From: Azospirillum rugosum
GTDB lineage: Bacteria > Pseudomonadota > Alphaproteobacteria > Azospirillales > Azospirillaceae
Length of the DNA: 64,000 nucleotides
Assembly: GCF_017876155.1 (NCBI RefSeq)
Contig: NZ_JAGINP010000028.1
Coordinates: 1 to 64,000 of the forward strand
Direction: 5' to 3'
The notes beneath the pieces are model-generated. The model was not told the DNA's origin and did not search any database. It saw only the letters and a program-made list of their open reading frames with translations. Within the stretch, counting starts at the first letter, position 1, and every line of letters starts with the position of its first letter. Below are positions 1 to 8,741 of the stretch, piece after piece. The position numbers and the translations under genes are program-made.

Positions 1-75
1 GAACTCGGCCGTGAAACGCCTCAGCGCCGATGGTACTGCGTCTCAAGACGTGGGAGAGTAGGTCGCCGCCAGGTC
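1..75 (+). rRNA. 5S ribosomal RNA, 3' part
   Basis: The first 75 bases match the 3' two thirds of an alphaproteobacterial 5S rRNA: the GAACTCGGCCGTGAAACG segment, the GATGGTACTG segment and the closing GTGGGAGAGTAGGTCGCCGCC stretch. The 5' end is outside the window. An initiator tRNA follows 90 bases on, as is usual at the end of rrn operons in Rhodospirillales. Confidence 0.93.
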
Positions 76-164
76 ACCACGGCACACGCCAAGCCACCCG
101 CCCGGACAGGCCGCACACCACACCGTCACTTGCACGCGTCCTCACAGCGTCCCGTCCCCACACC

Positions 165-617
<453 letters not shown>

Positions 618-759
618 CAGCGAGGCGTACGTAAGGCACCATGCGCGAGACGGTGACGTAGAAATCTTCCTTCTTGGCCCGGAAGGGGAAATGCGGAAAA
701 CCCGGTGCGGCGCACAGCCGGAGTCCGGGTCCGGAACGTTCGCACTCCAAACATCGCTG

Positions 760-789
760 TTGACCAAAGCTGTATTATCGATCATACAG
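760..789 (+). promoter_or_regulatory. Putative promoter with overlapping 20-bp palindromic operator
   Basis: TTGACC at 760-765 and CATACA at 783-788, 17 nt apart, make a plausible sigma70-type promoter. Across it lies a near-perfect 20-bp palindrome at 770-789: arms CTGTAT and ATACAG around a core centred on ATCGAT, with one mismatched pair. It sits 58 nt upstream of the HutC-type regulator gene, so autoregulation and control of the downstream operon are likely. Confidence 0.6.
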
Positions 790-847
790 GTTCCTGTCTG
801 ATCGAGATGCAGGCGGCGGTTTCCGGCGAGAGGGGAGGCGGGGCACT

Positions 848-1717
848 GTGAAGTCGGCGGTGGAACCCCTGAAGGCGCGCAGGATCTATCTGCTGCTGCG
901 CGACCGCATCGTCGCCGGCGAGCTGCCGCCCGGCGGGCGCCTGCCGGGGGAGCCGGCGCTGGCGGCGGAGCACGCGGTGTCGCGGGTGACCGTGCGCCGG
1001 GCGCTCGATCTTCTGGAAAAGGAAGGGCTGGTGCAGCGCAAGCCCGGTTCCGGCACCTTCGTCCACGACAGCCGCAGCGTCCGCCCCATCGTCGCCGACC
1101 TGTCCAACGTGCTGTCGCACCTGATCGACATGGGGCGCAGCACCGACGTGAAGCTGCTGTCCTTCGGTTATGTCGCGCCGTCCGAGGCGATCGCCGACAG
1201 CCTGGGGCTGAAGCCCGGCGAACGGGTCCAGCGGTCGGTGCGCGTTCGCCTGATCGACGGGGAGCCCTTTTCCTACCTGACCACCCATGTGCCGGAATGG
1301 CTCGGCCTGACCTATTCGGAGGCGGAACTGGCGGCGCGCCCGCTGCTGGAGCTGATCGAGCGGTCGGGCGTGAAGACCGAGCGCGCCACCCAGGCGATCA
1401 ACGCCACGCTGGCCGGGCCGGAGGCGGCGGCGGCGCTCGACCTGGAGATCGGTTCCCCGCTGCTGACGCTGACCCGCATCGTGTACGAGCCGTCCGGCCG
1501 CGGGGTGGAGCATCTGCACGCGCTGTACCGGCCCGACCGCTACAGCTTCCACATGGATCTGGTGCGCATCGGCGACGACGGCGAACGGCGCTGGAGCCCG
1601 GCGCTGGGCTGGCCGCGCGCCCCCAATAAAACCAAGGCCGATAAAGCAAAGACCGACAAAAACAAACCGGGCGAAAAGCCCACCCGCGGTCCGCGGGCCA
1701 TCAAACAGAGGAGTTGA
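848..1717 (+). CDS. GntR-family (HutC subfamily) transcriptional regulator
   Basis: This is a DNA-binding, ligand-responsive regulator of 289 aa. A GntR winged helix-turn-helix occupies about residues 8-75 (RIYLLLRDRIVAGELPPG, then VSRVTVRRALDLLEKEGLV, then RKPGSGTFV). A UTRA ligand-binding domain follows to about residue 245, which places it in the HutC subfamily. The start is GTG at 848 with GGGGAGG about 10 nt upstream. The last 31 residues form an unusual Lys-rich, low-complexity tail (NKTKADKAKTDKNKPGEKP). The binding-protein gene starts 5 nt after its stop, so it belongs to the operon it most likely controls; a palindrome overlaps its promoter. The ligand is unknown, probably the transported substrate or an intermediate. 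Confidence 0.92.
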   Translation: MKSAVEPLKARRIYLLLRDRIVAGELPPGGRLPGEPALAAEHAVSRVTVRRALDLLEKEGLVQRKPGSGTFVHDSRSVRPIVADLSNVLSHLIDMGRSTDVKLLSFGYVAPSEAIADSLGLKPGERVQRSVRVRLIDGEPFSYLTTHVPEWLGLTYSEAELAARPLLELIERSGVKTERATQAINATLAGPEAAAALDLEIGSPLLTLTRIVYEPSGRGVEHLHALYRPDRYSFHMDLVRIGDDGERRWSPALGWPRAPNKTKADKAKTDKNKPGEKPTRGPRAIKQRS

Positions 1718-1722
1718 GCGTT

Positions 1723-2967
1723 ATGGGACGTTCGGTTCAGGACTCCGCCATCTCCGGCATTTCCCGCCGCACGGTGCTGAAGGCCGGCGCCGCGGCCGCC
1801 GCCTTCACCGTGGTTCCGGTGGCCGCCCCGTCGATTCTGCGGGCGCAGACCCCGGCCGTGAAGATCGGCATTCTCCAGCCGGTGACCGGCGCGCTCGCCC
1901 ATGACGGCGACCTGGGCCGGCTGGGCGCCGAACTGGCGATCAACGAGATCAACGCGGCGGGCGGCATCAAGGCGCTGGGCGGCGCCAAGATCGAAATGCT
2001 GTTCGGCGACGCCCGTTCCACGCCCGAAGCCGGCACGCAGGAGGTGGAGCGCATGCAGGCCGAGGGCGTGTCCGCCATCGTCGGCGGCTTCGCCAGCCCG
2101 ATCTGCCTCGCCGCCTCGCAGGCCGCGGCGCGCTACGACCTGCCGTACCTGGTCGACGTCGGCGTGTCGGACCAGATCATGACGCGCGGCCTCGCCAACA
2201 CCTTCCGCTTCAGCCCCGGCTTCGGCAAGGTCACGCAGGTGGCGCTCGACAACCTGACCGCGATCAACGAGCGGGCGGGCAAGCCGGCGAAGACCGTCGT
2301 GCTGGTGCACGAGGACGGGCTGTTCGGCTCCGGCCTCGCCAAGCTGCTGCAGGCCGAGCTGCCCAAGCGCGGCTTCGAGATCCTGGAGACCATCGCCCAT
2401 CCGACGCCGGCGCGCGACATGTCCAACGTGGCGCTGCGCATCCGTTCGCTGAACCCGGACCTGGTCATCCCGTCCAACTACTACGGCGAGTTCGTGCTGC
2501 TCGCCCGCACCATGCAGCAGCAGCGCATCAAGCCGAAGGGCGTCTACGCGATCCTGGGCGGGGCGGCGTCGAACGGGCGCTTTGTCAAGGAATTCCCGCA
2601 GGCGGCCCAGAACGTCATCGACTGCAACCACTGGCACGACCCGAAGAACCCGAAGGCGCTGGCCCTGCGCAAGGCGGTGGAAGGGCAGGGCAAGTCCTTC
2701 GCCTACAACGTCCCGCTGAACTACTCGAACCTGCTGCTGCTGGCCGACGCCATCGAGCGCGCCGGCTCCGCGGATCGCAAGAAGATCATCGAGGCGCTGA
2801 ACGCCTCCACCTTCGCCGGCCACATCATGCCCTATGGGCCGACGAAGTTCGTGAACGGCCAGAACGAGGGCGCCACCCCGATCAACACCCAGATCCAGGG
2901 GGAGGACATCAAGGTGATCTTCCCCGAAGCCTTTGCCGAGGCGAAGGCCAACTTCCCGGCGGCGTGA
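1723..2967 (+). CDS. Branched-chain amino acid/amide-type ABC transporter substrate-binding protein, Tat-exported
   Basis: Periplasmic binding protein of the LivJ/amide-urea type, 414 aa. The N-terminus has a twin-arginine signal (SRRTVLKAG, arginines 15-16) and a hydrophobic Ala-rich segment ending near ILRAQ. The mature part starts VKIGILQPVTGALAHDG, the first strand of the type I periplasmic fold, and continues through the NEINAAGGI and DARSTPEAG stretches. I chose ATG 1723 because AGAGGAG lies about 9 nt upstream; an upstream TTG at 1714 lies almost on that site. It is the first transport gene of the operon. Use of Tat rather than Sec differs from the second Liv set in this window and may mean cytoplasmic folding. 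Confidence 0.92.
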   Translation: MGRSVQDSAISGISRRTVLKAGAAAAAFTVVPVAAPSILRAQTPAVKIGILQPVTGALAHDGDLGRLGAELAINEINAAGGIKALGGAKIEMLFGDARSTPEAGTQEVERMQAEGVSAIVGGFASPICLAASQAAARYDLPYLVDVGVSDQIMTRGLANTFRFSPGFGKVTQVALDNLTAINERAGKPAKTVVLVHEDGLFGSGLAKLLQAELPKRGFEILETIAHPTPARDMSNVALRIRSLNPDLVIPSNYYGEFVLLARTMQQQRIKPKGVYAILGGAASNGRFVKEFPQAAQNVIDCNHWHDPKNPKALALRKAVEGQGKSFAYNVPLNYSNLLLLADAIERAGSADRKKIIEALNASTFAGHIMPYGPTKFVNGQNEGATPINTQIQGEDIKVIFPEAFAEAKANFPAA

Positions 2968-3076
2968 TCCGCCCTTCCGCTTTCGCACCTCCGCATTGTC
3001 CCTCACCCGTCCAGGGTTGCCGCGAACCGGCGCCCGGACGGGTGCGGGAGCCATTTCCCATCAGGCGCGGGCTGCC

Positions 3077-3949
3077 ATGTATTCACCTCAGATCATCCTG
3101 GAAGCGGCGTTGAACGGGCTGATGACCGGTGCGGTCTACGCGCTGATCGCGCTCGGCCTGACGCTGATCTACGGCGTGCTGCACATCATCAACTTCGCCC
3201 ACGGCGCGCTGCTGACCTGCGCGATGTTCGCGGTGTGGATCGCCTGGGCTTGGCTGGGCCTCGACCCCTATCTGGTGATCCTGCCGCTGGTGCCGCTGAT
3301 GTTCGCGCTCGGCTACGGCTTGCAGCGCTTCGTCATCGGGCCGGCCAGCCATGGCGACGACGGCAACATCCTGCTGGTCACGCTGGGCCTGTCGATCGTG
3401 CTGGAGAATGTGCTGCTGGCGCTGTTCCAGTCCGACACCCGCACGCTCGACACCGATTATTCCTTCCAGGTGGTGGCGCTGGGGCCGCTGCTGCTCTCCT
3501 ACCCGCGGGTGATCGGGCTGGGGGTGGCGGTGGTGGTCACCGGCCTCCTGTGGCTGGTGCTGAACCGCACCGACACCGGCAAGGCGATCCGCGCCGTCGC
3601 CAAGGAGAAGCTGGGCGCCAACCTGGTCGGCATCGACGTGCCGCACGTCTACGCCGTCACCTTCGGGCTGGGCTGCGCCTGCCTTGCCGTGGCGGCGGGC
3701 TTGCTGATGCCGACCTTCTACGTCAACCCGCGCATCGGCGGCGCCTTCGTGCTGGTCGCCTTCACCGTGGTGGTGCTGGGCGGCATGGGCTCGCTGCCCG
3801 GCGCGCTGCTGGGCGGCCTGTTCATCGGCGTGGTGGAGAGCCTGTGCGGCCTGTTGCTGGGCGACAGCCTGGGCCAGATCGGCATCTTCCTGATCTTCAT
3901 CGCCGTGCTGCTGGTGCGGCCGACCGGCCTGTTCGGAGCCAAGGCATGA
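3077..3949 (+). CDS. LivH-type ABC transporter permease
   Basis: Inner-membrane permease of a branched-chain amino acid/amide type importer, 290 aa with about eight hydrophobic segments. The family signature near the N-terminus is clear (GLMTGAVYALIALGLTLIYG, then INFAHGALL), as is the ABC-contact region near the C-terminus (VVVLGGMGSLPGALLGG). ATG 3077 gives the standard LivH N-terminus; the in-frame sequence upstream is Arg/Pro-rich and looks non-coding. Shine-Dalgarno complementarity is poor here. Its stop overlaps the start of the next permease (ATGA). Confidence 0.93.
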   Translation: MYSPQIILEAALNGLMTGAVYALIALGLTLIYGVLHIINFAHGALLTCAMFAVWIAWAWLGLDPYLVILPLVPLMFALGYGLQRFVIGPASHGDDGNILLVTLGLSIVLENVLLALFQSDTRTLDTDYSFQVVALGPLLLSYPRVIGLGVAVVVTGLLWLVLNRTDTGKAIRAVAKEKLGANLVGIDVPHVYAVTFGLGCACLAVAAGLLMPTFYVNPRIGGAFVLVAFTVVVLGGMGSLPGALLGGLFIGVVESLCGLLLGDSLGQIGIFLIFIAVLLVRPTGLFGAKA

Positions 3950-4944
3950 CCGCGCGCGACCTGATCCCGATCGCCGTCCTGACCGTCCTGGCGGCCCTGC
4001 TGCCGCTGGTGGTGACGTCCAGCCCGGTGCTGAACTTCCTGGTCTTCATGCTGATCGTGGCACTGGGCGCGCAGGGCTGGAACATCCTGGGCGGCTTCGG
4101 CGGCCAGTTCAGCTTCGGCCACGCCGCCTTCTTCGGCACCGGCGCCTACGCGACGGCGATCCTGCAGCTGCGCTACGGCGTCAACGCCTGGGCCGGGCTG
4201 GTCCTGGCGACGGCGGCCGGGGCGGCGGTCGGCTGGGCCATCGGCTTCCTCAGCTTCCGGTCGGGCCTGCGCGGGTCGTACTTCGCGCTGGTCACGCTGG
4301 CTTTTGCCGAGGTGTTCCGCATCCTCGCCAACGCCGCCTCCTTCACCGGTGGTGCGGCCGGCCTGCTGATCAAGCTGGACGTCCACCCGGCCAACCTGCA
4401 ATTCGCCGACCGCGCCGTCTTCTACTGGCTGGTGCTGGCGCTGGTCGCCGCGGTGCTTCTGCTGACGCGCTGGATCCAGCGCTCTCGCTTCGGGGCCCAG
4501 CTGGTCGCGGTGCGCGAGAACGAGGACGCGGCCAAGGCGCTGGGTGTGGACTCCCTGAAGGTGAAGCTGCGCGCCATCGCCCTGTCGGGCGGCGTGACGG
4601 CGCTGTCCGGCTGCCTCTACGCCCAGTACTTCCTCTACATCGACGCCAACATCGCCTACGGCAGCTGGATTTCGGTGGAGTTGCTGCTGGCCCCGATCAT
4701 CGGCGGCGTCGGCACCGTCTTCGGCCCCGTGGTCGGCGCGCTGACCCTGCATGGGCTGGGCGAGGTCGCCAAGCAGTTCGCCGGCCGCATCCCCGGCATC
4801 GACCTGATCGTCTTCGGCACCGTGCTGGTGCTGGCCGTCGCCTTTGCCCGCGGCGGCATCCTGGGCCTGCTGGAGCGGCTGCGCGACCGCGGCCGCGGGA
4901 TGGTGGCGCGCGGCGCCAAGGAGGTTTCCCATGCTGGCCGTTGA
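3946..4944 (+). CDS. LivM-type ABC transporter permease
   Basis: Second permease of the importer, 332 aa. LivM hallmarks are present: ALGAQGWNILGGFGGQFSFGHAAFFG in two parts near residues 40-65, LRGSYFALVTLAFAE, and the C-terminal GGVGTVFGPVVGAL segment. It starts on ATG 3946, overlapping the LivH-type stop by 4 nt, and runs 14 nt into the ATPase gene that follows, so the permeases and ATPase are probably translationally coupled. Confidence 0.93.
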   Translation: MTARDLIPIAVLTVLAALLPLVVTSSPVLNFLVFMLIVALGAQGWNILGGFGGQFSFGHAAFFGTGAYATAILQLRYGVNAWAGLVLATAAGAAVGWAIGFLSFRSGLRGSYFALVTLAFAEVFRILANAASFTGGAAGLLIKLDVHPANLQFADRAVFYWLVLALVAAVLLLTRWIQRSRFGAQLVAVRENEDAAKALGVDSLKVKLRAIALSGGVTALSGCLYAQYFLYIDANIAYGSWISVELLLAPIIGGVGTVFGPVVGALTLHGLGEVAKQFAGRIPGIDLIVFGTVLVLAVAFARGGILGLLERLRDRGRGMVARGAKEVSHAGR

Positions 4945-5677
4945 TGGCGTTTCAAAGCGTTTCGGCGGGCTGATGGCGGTGGACGGCGCGTCGCTGGCGC
5001 TGGAGCCCGGCGGGATCGTCGGCCTGATCGGGCCGAATGGCGCCGGCAAGACCACGCTGTTCTCGATGATCTCCGGCTTCGTGCCCCCGAGCGACGGGCG
5101 CATCCGGTTCGAGGGCACCGACATCACGGCGGAAGAGCCGCACCGCCGGGCGGAGCGCGGCATCGGCCGCACCTTCCAGATCGTCCAGCCCTTCGCCGGG
5201 CTGACGGTGTGCGAGAACATCGCGGTCGGCGCCTATCTGCGCCATGCCAAGCGGGCCGACGCCACCGCCCGGGCGCGCGAGGTGGCGCGCCGGGTCGGGC
5301 TGGCGGCCGAGCTGGACCGGCCGGCCGGCGGGCTGACGGTGGCCGGGCGCAAGCGGCTGGAGCTGGCCCGCGCGCTCGCCACCGAACCGAAGCTGCTGCT
5401 GCTGGACGAGGTTCTGGCCGGCCTGAACCCGTCGGAGATCCGCGACATCATCCCGGTGATCCGGGGCATCCGCGACGAAGGGGTGACGATCCTGATGATC
5501 GAGCACGTCATGCAGGCGGTGATGAACCTGTGCGAGCGCGTCTATGTGCTGGCGCAAGGGCGCATGATCGCCGAGGGGCCGCCCGCCGCCGTCTGCGCCG
5601 ACCCCCGTGTGATCGAGGCCTATCTCGGCCACGGCGCCGCCGCCCGCCTGAAGGCGGAGGGGGCGGCCCATGGCTGA
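4931..5677 (+). CDS. LivG-type ABC transporter ATP-binding protein
   Basis: Cytoplasmic ATPase of the importer, 248 aa. Walker A is GPNGAGKTT, Walker B is LLLLDEVLAGL and the switch histidine is in MIEHVM. The signature motif is degenerate (TVAGRKRLELARAL in place of LSGGQ), as often seen in LivG proteins. ATG 4931 is preceded by AAGGAGG about 6 nt upstream. It overlaps the LivM-type gene by 14 nt and the next ATPase by 8 nt. Confidence 0.93.
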   Translation: MLAVDGVSKRFGGLMAVDGASLALEPGGIVGLIGPNGAGKTTLFSMISGFVPPSDGRIRFEGTDITAEEPHRRAERGIGRTFQIVQPFAGLTVCENIAVGAYLRHAKRADATARAREVARRVGLAAELDRPAGGLTVAGRKRLELARALATEPKLLLLDEVLAGLNPSEIRDIIPVIRGIRDEGVTILMIEHVMQAVMNLCERVYVLAQGRMIAEGPPAAVCADPRVIEAYLGHGAAARLKAEGAAHG

Positions 5678-6383
5678 GCCGCTTCTGGACATCCGGGGCC
5701 TGAAGACCGGCTACGGCGCGACCGAGGTGCTGCGCGGCATCGACATGGCCGTGCAGGACGGCGAGATCGTCACGGTCCTCGGCTCCAACGGCGTCGGCAA
5801 GACCACGCTGAACAAGGTGCTGTCGGGCGTGCTGCCGCCCTGGGCGGGGGAGATCCGGTTCGCCGGCCGCCGCATCGACGGCAAGTCCGCCGCGCGCATC
5901 GTGGAGGAGGGGCTGATCCAGGTGCCGGAAGGCCGCAAGATCTTCCCCAACCTGTCGATCCGCGAGAATCTGGAGCTTGGCAGCTACCGCCGCGGCAAGC
6001 CGAACCGGGCGCGGAACCTGGAGCGCATCTTCACCACCTTTCCCCGCCTGAAGGAGCGGGAGGCGCAGCTGGCCGGCACGCTGTCGGGGGGTGAGCAGCA
6101 GATGCTGGCCATCGGCCGCGGCATGATGGCCGAACCGCTGCTGCTGATCCTGGACGAACCGTCGCTCGGCCTCTCGCCCCTGGTGGTGGAGGAGATGTTC
6201 GGGCTGATCCGCAGGCTGAACGGCGGCGGGCTGGCGATCCTGCTGGTGGAGCAGAACGTCGTCCAGTCGCTGGAGGTCGCCCGACGGGCCTACATCCTTG
6301 AAAACGGCGTCTTCGCGCTGTCGGGACCGTCCGACGAGATCGCGCGCGACCCCGAATTGAAACGCACCTATCTCGGCCTCTGA
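5670..6383 (+). CDS. LivF-type ABC transporter ATP-binding protein
   Basis: Second ATPase of the importer, 237 aa. Walker A is GSNGVGKTT, the signature LSGGEQQ is intact, Walker B is LLLILDEPSLGLSP and the switch region is VEQNV. The sequence IQVPEGRKIFPNLSIRENL is typical of LivF. It overlaps the LivG-type gene by 8 nt and ends 26 nt before the first catabolic gene, so transporter and enzymes form one transcription unit. Confidence 0.93.
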   Translation: MAEPLLDIRGLKTGYGATEVLRGIDMAVQDGEIVTVLGSNGVGKTTLNKVLSGVLPPWAGEIRFAGRRIDGKSAARIVEEGLIQVPEGRKIFPNLSIRENLELGSYRRGKPNRARNLERIFTTFPRLKEREAQLAGTLSGGEQQMLAIGRGMMAEPLLLILDEPSLGLSPLVVEEMFGLIRRLNGGGLAILLVEQNVVQSLEVARRAYILENGVFALSGPSDEIARDPELKRTYLGL

Positions 6384-6409
6384 AGGGCCGTCCGCCTGGG
6401 AGCGGTGAC

Positions 6410-7837
6410 ATGACAAGCCTGTCCTTCGACGTGAAGCCGGCGAGCGAGCTGCTCGCCGCCGCCCGGCCGTCCTGGCTCGACCGCTGGGGCGCCTTCGCCG
6501 CCGGCCTGACCTTCGCCGACCTGCCGGCCCCGGTGGTGGAGCGGGCGAAGCTGGTGCTGCTCGATTGCATCGGCGTGATCGCCGCCGGCATGCAGGAACC
6601 GGAATGCCGCGCCCTGGCCGGCCGCATGGCCGAGACCGGCGGCGCCGGCGACTGCCCGGCCATCGGTGCTGGGCGCGGTTTCGCCGCCGGTCCGGCCGCC
6701 TTCCTCAACGGTGTGGCCGGAACCATGCTGGAGCTGGACGAGGGCAACCAGTACGCCCGCGGCCATCCGGGGATTCATGTCCTCCCGGCGATCCTTGCCG
6801 CCGCCCCGCGCCAGACATCCTCCGGCGCGGACCTGCTGACCGCGCTGGCACTGGGCTACGAGATCGGGTCGCGCATCGGCATCGCCGCCAAGCTGCTGGT
6901 CACCACCCACCCGCACGGCACCTGGGGCACCGCGGGGGCGGCGCTGGGCGTGGCCCACCTGAACCGGGCCGACGCGGCCGCGATGATCGAGACGCTGAAC
7001 ATCGCCTCCACCCTCGGCCTCGCCACCAGCCGGCGGACGATGCTGGAGGGCGGAACCGTGCGCAACGCCTACGCCGGCGTGTCGAACCAGCTGGGCCTGA
7101 CCGCCTGGGATCTGGCGGCCAGCGGCTTCGTCGGGGAGACCGACGGGGTGGGCAGCGTGTTCGGCGGCGTCATCGCCACCGACTTCCGGCCGGAACTGAT
7201 GGTGGAGGAGCTGGGCGAACGCTGGGAAATCGCCCGCAACTACTTCAAGCGCCACGCCGCCTGCCGCTACACCCACGGCGCGCTCGACGCGCTGGGCGAC
7301 ATCGTGGCGCGGGCCGGCGGGCGGATCGCCCCGGCCGACGTCGCGGCCATCGAGGTCGACACCTACGTCTGGGCCGCGCAGCTGAATGGCCCGGAGCCGA
7401 AGAACATGCTGGCGGCGAAATTCTCGCTGCCCTTCGCGCTGGCGACCTTCCTCGCCAACGGCGCCGCGACCCCGGACGCCTTCCGCGATGGCGCGCGGGA
7501 GGATGCGGCGACCCGCGACCTCGCCCGCCGGGTGACGGTGCGCGAGGACCGTGACCTGACCGCCCGCCTTCCAGGATTGCGCCCGGCCCGCGTCCGCCTG
7601 ACGCTCGCCGACGGCCGCAGCTTCGCGGCGGAGGCCCTGACCAACAAGGGCGACACCGAGGATCCCTACAGCCCGGACGAGGTGCGCGCGAAGTTCGCCG
7701 ACCTCGCCGCTCCGGTCTGGGGCGCCGCCCACGCCGCCGCCATCGCGGATTGCGTCGAGTCCATCGACCGCGCGGCCGACCTTTCAACCCTGACCCGGCT
7801 TCTGTCGGCGCCTGCCGTTGCCGGGGGGAGCGCCTGA
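6410..7837 (+). CDS. MmgE/PrpD family protein (dehydratase, isomerase or decarboxylase type)
   Basis: A full-length (475 aa) MmgE/PrpD-fold protein. The family includes 2-methylcitrate dehydratase, cis-aconitate decarboxylase and iminodisuccinate epimerase, all acting on di- or tricarboxylic acids. The diagnostic stretch MLELDEGNQYARGHPG (about residues 106-120) and the helix after it (IHVLPAILA) are present. GGGAGCGG upstream of ATG 6410 can act as ribosome binding site. The lyase gene begins one base after its stop. The neighbouring hydratase (LeuC/LeuD) and lyase suggest that it processes a substituted succinate, malate or citrate. Which of the family reactions it performs cannot be told from sequence alone. 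Confidence 0.88.
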   Translation: MTSLSFDVKPASELLAAARPSWLDRWGAFAAGLTFADLPAPVVERAKLVLLDCIGVIAAGMQEPECRALAGRMAETGGAGDCPAIGAGRGFAAGPAAFLNGVAGTMLELDEGNQYARGHPGIHVLPAILAAAPRQTSSGADLLTALALGYEIGSRIGIAAKLLVTTHPHGTWGTAGAALGVAHLNRADAAAMIETLNIASTLGLATSRRTMLEGGTVRNAYAGVSNQLGLTAWDLAASGFVGETDGVGSVFGGVIATDFRPELMVEELGERWEIARNYFKRHAACRYTHGALDALGDIVARAGGRIAPADVAAIEVDTYVWAAQLNGPEPKNMLAAKFSLPFALATFLANGAATPDAFRDGAREDAATRDLARRVTVREDRDLTARLPGLRPARVRLTLADGRSFAAEALTNKGDTEDPYSPDEVRAKFADLAAPVWGAAHAAAIADCVESIDRAADLSTLTRLLSAPAVAGGSA

Positions 7838-7838
7838 G

Positions 7839-8741
7839 ATGACCCATTCCGATCTCGCCTTCAAAAATCGGCTCGCCGAGGATCGCGTCGTGCTGGCCCC
7901 CGGCGTCTACGACGCCTTCACCGCCTCGCTGGCGGCGGCGGCGGGGTTCGAGGCGCTGTATCTGTCGGGTGCCGCCATCGCCTACACCCGGCTCGGCCGG
8001 CCCGACATCGGGCTGGTGTCGGTCAGCGAGGTGGCGGACACCATCGCGCTGGTGCGCGACCGCGTGCCGACGCCGCTGGTGGTGGACGCCGACACCGGCT
8101 ACGGCAACGCGCTGAACGTGCAGCGCACCGTGCGCATGTTCGAACGGGCCGGCGCCACCGCCCTCCAGCTTGAGGACCAGAGCTTCCCCAAGCGCTGCGG
8201 CCACCTGACCGACAAGGCGGTGATCCCGGCGGGCGAGATGGCCGGCAAGATCAAGGCGGCGGTCGATGCCCGCGCCAGCGAAGGCACCCTGATCATCGCG
8301 CGCACCGACGCGGTGGCGGTGGAAGGCGTCCCGGCGGCGCTCGACCGCGCCCGTCTCTACGTCGAGGCCGGCGCCGACGTGCTGTTCGTCGAAGCGCCGA
8401 AGAGCCGGGAGCAGCTCTCTGCCATCGCCACTGACCTCGGCGGTATCCGCCCGCTGCTGGCCAACATGGTGGAGGGCGGGCAGACGCCGATCAGCTCCGC
8501 CGCCGACCTTGGCGACTTGGGCTACCGGCTGGTGATCTTCCCCGGCGGCATCGTGCGGGCGCTGGCCCGGCAGGCGCAGGACTATTACGCCTCGCTGGCT
8601 GCCCACGGCACCACCCAGCCCTTCCGCGACCGCATGTTCGACTTCAACGCGCTGAACGACCTGATCGGCACGCCGGAGATGCTGGCGCTCGGCGAGACTT
8701 ACAAGGACTTCACCTCCGCAAAGCGGGAGGACGCGGCATGA
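7839..8741 (+). CDS. Isocitrate lyase/PEP mutase superfamily C-C lyase
   Basis: A 300-aa enzyme of the small-lyase branch (methylisocitrate lyase, 2,3-dimethylmalate lyase, oxaloacetate hydrolase and relatives). The metal site DADTGYGN is at residues 83-90, and the lyase loop KRCGH is at 118-122, with Cys120 as the presumed general acid; phosphonopyruvate mutases lack this cysteine. IIARTDA follows at about 152-158. Such enzymes split a 2-hydroxy-dicarboxylate into pyruvate or glyoxylate plus a second acid. ATG 7839 has a GGGGGGAG site upstream. It overlaps the hydantoinase B gene by 4 nt. With LeuC/LeuD downstream it most resembles the dimethylmaleate hydratase/dimethylmalate lyase pair of nicotinate fermenters, by analogy only. 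Confidence 0.88.
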   Translation: MTHSDLAFKNRLAEDRVVLAPGVYDAFTASLAAAAGFEALYLSGAAIAYTRLGRPDIGLVSVSEVADTIALVRDRVPTPLVVDADTGYGNALNVQRTVRMFERAGATALQLEDQSFPKRCGHLTDKAVIPAGEMAGKIKAAVDARASEGTLIIARTDAVAVEGVPAALDRARLYVEAGADVLFVEAPKSREQLSAIATDLGGIRPLLANMVEGGQTPISSAADLGDLGYRLVIFPGGIVRALARQAQDYYASLAAHGTTQPFRDRMFDFNALNDLIGTPEMLALGETYKDFTSAKREDAA

